Of a stretch of DNA of 64,000 bases, positions 58,021 to 64,000 are shown piece after piece (positions within the stretch are counted from its first letter, which is position 1; each line of letters opens with the position of its first letter). A program made the translations under genes and the position numbers. Source of the stretch: Actinocatenispora sp036503555 (GTDB lineage: Bacteria; Actinomycetota; Actinomycetes; Mycobacteriales; Micromonosporaceae); the NCBI GenBank assembly GCA_036503555.1, contig DASXWQ010000025.1:1-64000 (forward strand), in the 5' to 3' direction. The notes beneath the pieces were generated by a model. The model worked only from the letters and a program-made list of their open reading frames with translations. It was not told the DNA's origin and did not search any database.

Positions 58021-59262
58021 GTGCCCGCCCTGGGTGCTTACCGCGCGCTGCTGCGCGCCTGTGGACCGCAGGTCCTCGTTCTCTCGTTCCTGGCCAGGCT
58101 GCCCAACGCGATGGGCCCGCTCGGCGTGCTCAGCCTCGTCGTCGCCACCACCCGCTCGTACGCCGCCGCCGGCGCGGCGGCCGGTGCGCTCGGCCTCGGC
58201 GCGGCGCTCGGCGGTCCCGGCGTCGGTGCCCTCGCCGACCGGTACGGTCAGCGGCTCGTCGGCGGGGTCGCGGCCGTGGTCGACGCGCTGGCGTACGCGG
58301 GGCTGGTGGTGGCCGCGACCGGGCACGCGCCGGCCTGGGCGGTCGTGGGCTGCGCGGCGCTCGCCGGGCTGCTCACCCCGCAGGTCGGGCCGTTCATGCG
58401 GGTCCGCTGGGTCACGCTGCTCGGCGAACGCGGCCTGACCCGCCTGGTGCCCACCGCCTTCTCGTACGAGGGGGCGGTCGACGAGGTGTCGTTCGTGGCC
58501 GGCCCGGCGCTGGTCGGCGTGTTCGCGTTGGTCTTCCCGCCGGCGGTACCGCTGCTCGTGGCGGCCGGGCTGCTGGTCGTGGCGGGGCTGACGTTCGCGG
58601 TGCATCCGAGCGCGCCGCCGGCGTTGCGTGCCCCGGGGGAACCGGACCGGCCGGCGCGGTTGCCTCGGCTCGCCGTGGCCGGGCTGGTCCTGGCGATGGC
58701 CGCGATGGGCGTCGTGTTCGGCGGTACGCAGACCGCGGTGACCGCGCTCGCCGAGTCCGCGGGACGCCCGGGCGAGGCCGGCCTGATCTACGCGCTGCTC
58801 GGCATCGGGTCGGCCACCGCGGGCCTCGCGACGGCGTGGCTGCCCGGCCACTTCCGGTGGCCCGCAAGGTATCTGACGTTCTCGGCGACGCTGGCGATCG
58901 GCGTCGTCGCGCTGCTCGCGGTCGGGTCGACGGCGAGCGCCGCCGCGGTGATGGCCGTCCTCGGCCTCGTCTGCGCCCCGTACCTGATCACCGTGTACGG
59001 CCTCGCCGAGCGCGTCGCGCCGCCCGGCCGCGCCGGTGTCGTCATGACGTTGATGGCCTCGGGCATCGTCGCCGGGGTCGCGGCCGGGTCCGGCGTGGCG
59101 GGGCTGGTGGCCGACGCGTACGGGTTCCGGGGCGCGTTCGGCGTGCCGATCGCCGGCGGGGTCGGCGCTCTGGTCCTCGCGCTCGTCACCGTGCGGCGTC
59201 TGCGTATCCGGCTCGCGGTGCGCCGCGACCGTTCCGCCGCGCCCGCGTACACCGCGGTCTGA
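58021..59262 (+). CDS. MFS transporter
   Basis: 413 residues, about 12 helices. It opens MPALGAYRALLRACGPQVLVLSFLARLPNAMGPLG and has ALADRYGQRLVGG as motif A. The overall pattern (short loops, GTQTAVTALAESAGRPGEAGLIYALLGIGSATAGL in the second half) resembles the protein encoded at 2958, so the two belong to the same MFS subfamily. GTG 58021 follows GAGGAG. Probable exporter; substrate unknown. It is convergent with the GntR gene. Confidence 0.87.
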   Translation: MPALGAYRALLRACGPQVLVLSFLARLPNAMGPLGVLSLVVATTRSYAAAGAAAGALGLGAALGGPGVGALADRYGQRLVGGVAAVVDALAYAGLVVAATGHAPAWAVVGCAALAGLLTPQVGPFMRVRWVTLLGERGLTRLVPTAFSYEGAVDEVSFVAGPALVGVFALVFPPAVPLLVAAGLLVVAGLTFAVHPSAPPALRAPGEPDRPARLPRLAVAGLVLAMAAMGVVFGGTQTAVTALAESAGRPGEAGLIYALLGIGSATAGLATAWLPGHFRWPARYLTFSATLAIGVVALLAVGSTASAAAVMAVLGLVCAPYLITVYGLAERVAPPGRAGVVMTLMASGIVAGVAAGSGVAGLVADAYGFRGAFGVPIAGGVGALVLALVTVRRLRIRLAVRRDRSAAPAYTAV

Positions 59263-59289
59263 CGCCCGCTTGGCGGGACGCCCGGCCGG

Positions 59290-60069
59290 TCAGTCGGCGG
59301 GGAGGTCGAGGCGGTCGAGGGGGCGGGGGCGGGCCGGCGCGGGGTCGGCGATCGTACCGACCTCGGTCGGTGCGGTGAGCCGCTCGACCGCGTCGGCCAT
59401 GTGGCGGTCGATGACGGACAGCAGGCCGGGCTCGTCGCCGACGCGTACCGCCTCGATGATCTCGCCGTGTGAGTCGGGCATGTCGGCCCGTACCCGGAAC
59501 ATCCGGTCCAGCGAGTACGTGCAGAGCCGGGTCTCGATCAACAGTGTCGACATGATCCGGGACAGCCGCGGGCTGTGGGCGGCGTCGACGAGGGCTTGGT
59601 GGAACTCGATGTCCGCGTCGCCGACCGCGTGCGCGTCCCGGCGTCTGCTGGCCCGGGTCATCCGCTGGTGTACCCGGGTGAGCGCTTTGACCGCGCGCGC
59701 CGGGTCACCGGTACGCAGCAGGTGCTGGCAGGCGGTGCGTTCGACGGCGCGGCGGGCCAGGTAGACGTCCGCGACGTCGTCGCGGGCCATCGTTACCACA
59801 GCGAGACCTCGCCGCCGGGTGGTCGTGAGCAGACCCTCCTGGACGAGCCGCTGGGCGGCCTCCCGCAGCGGCCCGCGACTGACGCCGAGCTGGTCGGCGA
59901 GCTCGGCCTCGCCCAACGGTGAGCCGGCCGCGAGCGTCCCCTCGAAGATCCCCTGCCGGAGGCGTGCCGTGATGAGGTCGACGGTCGATTCGCGAGGTAC
60001 GGGGGTGAGTGCGCGGGCGGGCTTCAGCGGCGTAACGGTGCGAATGGGGCGACGTGGAGTGTTCGCCAC
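59290..60069 (-). CDS. GntR-family (FadR type) regulator next to ehuBCDA
   Basis: 259 residues. N-terminal winged helix (DLITARLRQGIFEGTLAAGSPLGEAELADQLGVSRGPLREAAQRLVQEGLLTTTRRRGLAVV, about residues 32-92) and a C-terminal FCD domain (VYLARRAVERTACQHLL; DIEFHQALVDAAHSPRLSRIMSTLL; DSHGEIIEAVRVGD), whose Asp/His residues can bind metal and a carboxylate ligand. GTG 60069 has GGAGG 8 bases upstream and is preferred to GTG 60096. Divergent from ehuBCDA, it probably represses uptake until ectoine or a derivative is present. Confidence 0.87.
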   Translation of the reverse strand: MANTPRRPIRTVTPLKPARALTPVPRESTVDLITARLRQGIFEGTLAAGSPLGEAELADQLGVSRGPLREAAQRLVQEGLLTTTRRRGLAVVTMARDDVADVYLARRAVERTACQHLLRTGDPARAVKALTRVHQRMTRASRRRDAHAVGDADIEFHQALVDAAHSPRLSRIMSTLLIETRLCTYSLDRMFRVRADMPDSHGEIIEAVRVGDEPGLLSVIDRHMADAVERLTAPTEVGTIADPAPARPRPLDRLDLPAD

Positions 60070-60428
60070 GATGTGCACCTCCGTCAGGTCGGTCACGGCC
60101 GGATGCCGCCGCGCTCAGGTTTCGCCAGAACCCTATTGGGGGTACCGGAGCGTCGGAAGGTGGACCCGTTCGGTTGGCCGTGGCTCACATGACGGAACCG
60201 TTCGGTCACCGCTTCGGGACCGGTACCACGCGGGCGGCCCGTATGTTGCAGACTATCGACGATCTGATTGTCGACAAACATACGTGCGGTGCTAGCGTTC
60301 AGCACCGTCAGAGGTGCAGGCAGGTACCTGTCTGTTCCGGGCGCGGTCGAGATCCGGCCGTCGCAACGGGCCTCGCGACAAGGCCATGCGCCTGCTCGGG
60401 GGTCCGACGCCTGAGGAGGTTGAGGTCC
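60070..60428. other. 359-base divergent regulatory region (gntR / ehuB)
   Basis: No gene is seen here. It contains direct repeats CCGTTCGGT at 60166 and 60198 (32 bp apart), a TTGTCGACAA palindrome at 60268-60277, a TAGCGT -10-like hexamer at 60293-60298, and GAGGAGG at 60415-60421, the ribosome site of ehuB. The transcribed leader is unusually long, about 125 nt if the -10 is right. Confidence 0.55.
60268..60277. promoter_or_regulatory. GntR/FadR-type operator candidate
   Basis: TTGTCGACAA is a perfect palindrome of the type bound by FadR-subfamily GntR regulators (T-G-T-n-n-A-C-A class). It overlaps the presumed ehu promoter. Confidence 0.65.
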
Positions 60429-61340
60429 GTGACGGACAACAGTCAGTGGTCTCGTCGTACGTTTCTGCGTACCGCGGCGGGGATCGGCGGCGTGCTCGCC
60501 GTGCCCGGCCTGGTGGCCGCGTGCTCCACGACCCAGCCCGGCACCGGGTCGACGAAGGAGAACACCCTCGACAAGATCAAGAAGCAGGGCTACATCACGA
60601 TCGGCTTCGCCGGTGAGCAGCCGTACGGCTTCAAGCAGGGCAACGATCTGGTCGGTGAGGCGCCGACGCTGCACAAGCAGATCTTCACCGCCCTGGGCGT
60701 CAAGGAACTGCGTGGCGTACTGACCGACTTCGACGCGCTCATCCCCGGACTCACCGCCAACCGGTTCGACGTGGTGAGTGCCGGTATGGCCATCACGCCG
60801 GAACGCTGCAAGCAGGTCATCTTCTCCGAGCCCGAGTTCGTCGGCGCGACCGCGCTGATGGTCAAGAAGGGCAACCCGAAGGGGCTGACCGACCTCAAGT
60901 CGGCCGCGGCGAAGAAGGCCAACATCGGCGTGCTGACCGCCGCCGTGGAGAAGTCGTACGCGGCGGACGCTGGCGTGCCGGACGGCAACATCAAGGACTT
61001 CGCGAAGCAGCAGGACGGTCTGGACGCGCTGGTCGCGGGCCGGATCGACGCGTTCGCGCTGACCGACATCTCGCTGCACTGGCTGGCCAACATCAACAAG
61101 GGCAAGCCGGTCGAGGTGACCGCCTCGTTCAAGCCGCTGCTCAAGGGGCAGCCGCAGTCCAGCGCCGGTGGTGCCGTCTTCCGGCCGACGGACAAGAGCC
61201 TGCGGGACGCGTTCAACACGGAGCTGAAGAAGATCACCTCCGACCCGGCGAAGTACGAGAGCCTCATCGGCAAGTACGGCTTCGGCAAGGCGAACGTGCC
61301 GCCGGCGAGCCTCACCACTGCCGATCTCTGCAAGGGCTGA
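60429..61340 (+). CDS. ehuB: Ectoine/hydroxyectoine-binding lipoprotein (EhuB-like), Tat type
   Basis: 303 residues. The N-terminus SQWSRRTFLRTAAGIGGVLAVPGLVAAC has a twin-arginine motif (Arg9-Arg10) and a lipobox ending at Cys32, so the protein is probably exported folded by Tat and then lipidated. The family 3 binding fold shows YITIGFAGEQPYGFKQGNDLVGEAPTLHKQIFTALGV, FDALIPGLTANRFDVVSAGMAITPERCKQVIFSEPEF and GRIDAFALTDISLHWLA, which match EhuB proteins as I remember them. GTG 60429 follows GAGGAGG by 7 bases. First gene of ehuBCDA. Confidence 0.85.
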   Translation: MTDNSQWSRRTFLRTAAGIGGVLAVPGLVAACSTTQPGTGSTKENTLDKIKKQGYITIGFAGEQPYGFKQGNDLVGEAPTLHKQIFTALGVKELRGVLTDFDALIPGLTANRFDVVSAGMAITPERCKQVIFSEPEFVGATALMVKKGNPKGLTDLKSAAAKKANIGVLTAAVEKSYAADAGVPDGNIKDFAKQQDGLDALVAGRIDAFALTDISLHWLANINKGKPVEVTASFKPLLKGQPQSSAGGAVFRPTDKSLRDAFNTELKKITSDPAKYESLIGKYGFGKANVPPASLTTADLCKG

Positions 61341-61365
61341 GAGCCCTTAGGCGAATCGACCGGTC

Positions 61366-62148
61366 ATGGGTAGTTTCTTCTCCCAGTTGTCGCATTCCTG
61401 GGGCAACATCGGATCGGCCCTCGTCATCACCATCGAGGGCACGATCGGCGGCGCGGTCCTCGCGTTCGTGCTGGCGTTCGTGCTGGGGCTGATGGCGCTG
61501 TCCCGGTTCATCGTCGTGCGCGGCGTGGCCCGCACGATCATCGAGTTCTTCCGCGGCACGTCGCTGTACGTGCAGCTCTTCTGGCTCTACTTCGCCCTTC
61601 CCGTGCTCGGGTTCAAGATCTCGAGCGCGCTGGCGTGCGCGATCATCGCGTTCGGCCTGAACTTCGGCGCGTACGGCGCGGAGGTCGTGCGCGGCGCCAT
61701 CAACGCGGTACCGCGGGCGCAGTGGGAGGGCGCGATCGCGCTGAACATGTCGCCGTTCCAACGGATGCGGCTGGTGATCCTGCCGCAGGCGTGGGTCGGC
61801 ATGATTCCGCCGTTCAACAACCTGCTGATCCAACTGCTGAAGTCGACACCGCTGATGTCGCTGGTGACGATCGCCGACCTGACGTTCGAGGCGCAGCAGC
61901 TGCGGGCGGCGACCGGGCAGACCGCCTGGTCGTACCTGTTCCTGTTGGTCGTCTACTTCGTCCTCGCGTACATCCTGACGTTGCTGATGAACGCGCTGGA
62001 GTCGGTGGCGAAGGCACGCCTCGGCCGGGGTACCGGCCTGCGCGGCGTGTTCCGCCTCCGGCCCGCCGACCCGACCGGTAAGTCGCTCGGCGCCGGACTG
62101 ACCGGCGCGGGTACCGAGGTCGGGCCGACGAGCGGAGGTGGTCGGTGA
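61366..62148 (+). CDS. ehuC: Ectoine/hydroxyectoine ABC permease EhuC
   Basis: 260 residues of the HisMQ/polar amino acid permease type with about five helices. FFRGTSLYVQLFWLYFALPVLG and the EAA-type loop VPRAQWEGAIALNMSPFQRMRLVILPQAWVGMIPPFNNLLIQLLKSTPLMSLVTIADLTFEAQ are diagnostic of EhuC-like subunits. The C-terminal 40 residues are a Gly/Arg-rich tail. It lies 25 bases after ehuB and overlaps ehuD at TGATG. Confidence 0.87.
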   Translation: MGSFFSQLSHSWGNIGSALVITIEGTIGGAVLAFVLAFVLGLMALSRFIVVRGVARTIIEFFRGTSLYVQLFWLYFALPVLGFKISSALACAIIAFGLNFGAYGAEVVRGAINAVPRAQWEGAIALNMSPFQRMRLVILPQAWVGMIPPFNNLLIQLLKSTPLMSLVTIADLTFEAQQLRAATGQTAWSYLFLLVVYFVLAYILTLLMNALESVAKARLGRGTGLRGVFRLRPADPTGKSLGAGLTGAGTEVGPTSGGGR

Positions 62149-62792
62149 TGCCGAGGATATGGGACTGGGATCTCGCCGGGCAGGCACTTCCGTTGTTGCT
62201 CAAGGGATTCCTCGTCACCCTTGCGGCGACGGTGGTCGCCTCGGTGGTGGCGATCATCCTGGGCCTGGTGCTCGCGATGCTGCGCCGCACCCGGTTCGCC
62301 GGGGTACGTGCACCGGTGCGGGCGTTCGTCGAGTTCGTACGCAGCACGCCGGTGATGGTGCAGCTGTTCGCGGTGTACGTGGTGTTCCCGGGGCTGTCGC
62401 CGTTCACCATCGGCGTCGCCGTGCTCGGGATCCACTACGCCACCTACATGTCCGAGGTGTACCGGGCCGGGATCGACGGCGTACCGAAGGGCCAGTGGGA
62501 GGCGGCCACGGCGCTGTCGCTGCCCCGCGGCCGGACGTGGCGCGCGGTGATCCTGCCGCAGGCGATCCGGAACGTACTGCCGGCACTCGGCAACTACGTC
62601 ATCTCGATGTTCAAGGACACCCCGTTCCTCGCCGTGATCACCGTGCACGAGATGGTGTTCGAGGCGCAGACGTTCGGCGGTGACCATTTCAAGTACCTCG
62701 AAGTGTTCACGATGGCCGCGGCGATCTTCCTCATCGCGAGCTACCCGACCTCGCTTCTGGTACGGAGACTGGAGAAGCGCCTTGGCCACTGA
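62148..62792 (+). CDS. ehuD: Ectoine/hydroxyectoine ABC permease EhuD
   Basis: 214 residues, five helices, with FVEFVRSTPVMVQLFAVYVVFPGLSPFTIGVAVLGIHYATYMSEVYRAGIDGVPKGQWEAATALSLPRGRTWRAVILPQAIRNVLPALGNYVISMFKDTPFLAVITVHEMVFEA, the EhuD-type permease core. ATG 62148 (GGAGG 9 bases upstream) is preferred to the GTG one codon before. It overlaps the ehuA start. Confidence 0.88.
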   Translation: MPRIWDWDLAGQALPLLLKGFLVTLAATVVASVVAIILGLVLAMLRRTRFAGVRAPVRAFVEFVRSTPVMVQLFAVYVVFPGLSPFTIGVAVLGIHYATYMSEVYRAGIDGVPKGQWEAATALSLPRGRTWRAVILPQAIRNVLPALGNYVISMFKDTPFLAVITVHEMVFEAQTFGGDHFKYLEVFTMAAAIFLIASYPTSLLVRRLEKRLGH

Positions 62793-63618
62793 ACCGAAGC
62801 TCCCCGACCTGTCCGCAGTGGACACACCGCCGGACCTGCCCTCGGGTACGCCGATGGTGCAGTTCGACAAGGTGGTCAAGCGGTTCGGGGACAACGTGGT
62901 GCTCGACCATCTCGACTTCGCCGTGCAGCAGGGCGAGCGGGTGACGCTGATCGGGCCCAGCGGATCGGGCAAGACCACGATCCTGCGCCTGCTGATGACG
63001 CTGGAAAAGCTCAACGACGGCGTTATCTACGTCGAGGGCCAGCCGATGTCCCACATGGACAGAGGCGGCAAGCTGGTGCCGGCGAACGAGCGGTACCTGT
63101 CGACCGTACGCAAGAAGATCGGCATGGTCTTCCAGCAGTTCAACCTGTTCCCCAACATGAAGGTGCTGGAGAACGTCATCGAGGCACCGGTGCACGTGCT
63201 CGGCGTGTCGAAGGACGAGGCGGTGGAGCGGGCGAAGAAGCTGCTCGACCTGGTCGGCCTCGGCGACCGGATCGGCCAGCATCCGACCTCGCTGTCCGGC
63301 GGCCAGCAGCAGCGCGTCGCTATCGCCCGCGCCCTCGCCATGCAGCCGGACGTCCTGCTGCTCGACGAGGTGACCTCCGCGCTCGACCCCGAGCTGGTCG
63401 CGGATGTCCTCAACGTGCTGCGCGACATCGCGCGGACGACGTCGATCACGATGCTGATCGTCACGCACGAGATGCACTTCGCGCGCGACGTCTCCAACCG
63501 GATCCTGATGTTCGACAAGGGGCGCATCGTCGAGGAGGGCGCCCCGGACAAGATCTTCTCCGCGCCGGAGAACGACCGTACCCAGACGTTCCTCCGCGCG
63601 GTCCTCGAAGAACGCTGA
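62782..63618 (+). CDS. ehuA: Ectoine/hydroxyectoine ABC ATPase EhuA (TTG start)
   Basis: 278 residues. Walker A is GPSGSGKTT near residue 59, the Q-loop is MVFQQFNLFPNM, the signature is LSGGQQQRVAIA, Walker B is VLLLDEVTSALDPE, and the switch His is in VTHEMHFARD. The best start is TTG 62782, with GGAG 7 bases upstream and overlapping the ehuD stop; the first in-frame ATG after it would remove about 25 residues. The polar amino acid-type ATPase fits the importer. A hairpin terminator follows. Confidence 0.88.
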   Translation: MATEPKLPDLSAVDTPPDLPSGTPMVQFDKVVKRFGDNVVLDHLDFAVQQGERVTLIGPSGSGKTTILRLLMTLEKLNDGVIYVEGQPMSHMDRGGKLVPANERYLSTVRKKIGMVFQQFNLFPNMKVLENVIEAPVHVLGVSKDEAVERAKKLLDLVGLGDRIGQHPTSLSGGQQQRVAIARALAMQPDVLLLDEVTSALDPELVADVLNVLRDIARTTSITMLIVTHEMHFARDVSNRILMFDKGRIVEEGAPDKIFSAPENDRTQTFLRAVLEER

Positions 63619-63624
63619 CCCGAC

Positions 63625-63655
63625 GGCCCTGCCGTCCACTGTGGACGGCAGGGCC
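63625..63655. terminator. Perfect hairpin after ehuA
   Basis: Arms 63625-63639 and 63641-63655 are perfectly complementary over 15 bp around a single central base. The centre contains one of the TCCACWGTGGA palindromes. It would end the ehu transcript and also the leftward remnant. Confidence 0.8.
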
Positions 63656-63890
63656 CACCCGCGGTCGGTGGTCGTTGACCCAGGTGTACTCGACGAGGCC
63701 GGCGGTCTTCCCGGTGTCCGCGTCGAGGATGTACATCTGGAACGCCTTCCTTCAGGTTGTACGCGGCCACCCCGTCACCGGCGCTGGCGTACGCGAGGTC
63801 GCCGTTGCCGCTGGCCTTCAGCTCGTACTTCCCGGTGCCGTTGGTGTACACGCCGACGTAGGCGCTGTAGCCGTCTCCACGGGTCACCAC
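63645..63890 (-). pseudogene. Frameshifted remnant of a small protein gene, probably rich in beta-strand
   Basis: Two overlapping reading frames on the minus strand join into one plausible protein: VTRGDGYSAYVGVYTNG, GDLAYASAGDGVAAYNLKE, then after a single extra base near 63747-63752 the second frame reads AFQMYILDADTGKTAGLVEYTWVNDH. Removing one base from the AAGGAAGG run restores a continuous frame. The 3' end then runs into the ehu terminator without a natural stop. Family unknown; a sequencing error is an alternative. Confidence 0.55.
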
Positions 63891-64000
63891 TCGGCGAGGC
63901 TGCCGTCGGGGTGGCGCCAGATCGGGTTGCGCCAGCCGGGGTCGCGGTTGTCGGCGGCGCGGATCGCCTGCTCGTCGAGGGTGACGCCGAGCCCGGGCGC
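63884..64000 (-). CDS. Enolase-superfamily (mandelate racemase/sugar-acid dehydratase) C-terminus, partial
   Basis: The frame enters from beyond the right edge and ends at TGA 63884-63886. The 38 visible residues, PGLGVTLDEQAIRAADNR, DPGWRNPIWRH and PDGSLAEW, match the conserved tail of mandelate-racemase/muconate-cycloisomerase-type enzymes, in particular the sugar-acid dehydratases that end N-P-x-W-R-H-x-D-G-S-x-x-E-W. Substrate cannot be told from the tail. Confidence 0.75.
   Translation of the reverse strand, partial: APGLGVTLDEQAIRAADNRDPGWRNPIWRHPDGSLAEW

Overview
The window is about 72% GC, uses GTG starts freely, has 4-base ATGA/GTGA gene overlaps and strong purine-rich ribosome sites, and carries IdeR/DmdR-type iron boxes and Tat and lipoprotein signals. 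This points to a filamentous actinomycete. Micromonosporaceae is my guess at family level, but it is not proven. It is ordinary chromosome: I see no prophage, insertion sequence, CRISPR array or biosynthetic cluster. Transporters and transcription factors dominate, and most transporters sit next to their own regulator with a visible palindromic operator.

Layout. 1-9 kb: end of a small acidic protein, a GNAT acetyltransferase, prolyl-tRNA synthetase (proS), an MFS transporter behind a structured leader, a secreted FG-GAP protein, a DUF1684 protein and galU. 9-14 kb: a truncated TetR remnant, a family 2 glycosyltransferase, an ArsR/cation-efflux pair, a phosphotransferase, a methyltransferase and tRNA-Ser(GCU). 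14-25 kb: a CPBP membrane protease with a divergent MerR regulator, a flavohaemoprotein, a TetR/MarR-controlled EmrB-type efflux operon with two small membrane proteins, and an M20 amidohydrolase/MHS transporter pair with a divergent two-domain Lrp regulator. 25-30 kb: a siderophore ABC importer (ATPase, lipoprotein, fused permease) and a FhuF-type reductase, each behind its own iron box. 30-32.6 kb: an XRE regulator divergent from a DHA2 efflux pump.

32.7-38.5 kb is the most interesting block: a six-gene operon of amidohydrolase (N-acyl-D-amino acid deacylase type), IclR regulator, fold-III PLP deaminase, KDPG aldolase, KDG kinase and RidA. Read together these steps make a complete route from an N-acetylated aldonic amino sugar, best guess N-acetyl-D-glucosaminate from oxidised chitin, to pyruvate and glyceraldehyde 3-phosphate. 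38.5-44 kb: LysR, an MFS transporter plus sulfatase, and an AHSA1/ArsR pair whose promoter is embedded in twin palindromes.

44-54.3 kb is a split importer regulon. A leftward operon (histidine phosphatase, endonuclease/exonuclease/phosphatase enzyme, solute-binding lipoprotein, two unknown proteins probably rich in beta-strand, LacI regulator) and a rightward operon (IclR regulator, two permeases, two ATPases) diverge from one promoter region that holds a perfect 26-bp palindrome. 54.3-59.3 kb: MFS pump, VOC protein, a YjbR-like remnant, DUF523, a SanA/YdcF protein, a 25-bp minisatellite and another MFS transporter. 59.3-63.6 kb: a GntR regulator divergent from ehuBCDA, an ectoine/hydroxyectoine importer. 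The right end holds a frameshifted gene remnant and the C-terminus of an enolase-superfamily enzyme.

Two genome-scale signals run through the window. The 11-bp palindrome TCCACWGTGGA occurs eight times, where base composition predicts far less than one. The tetranucleotide GTAC is several-fold over-represented.
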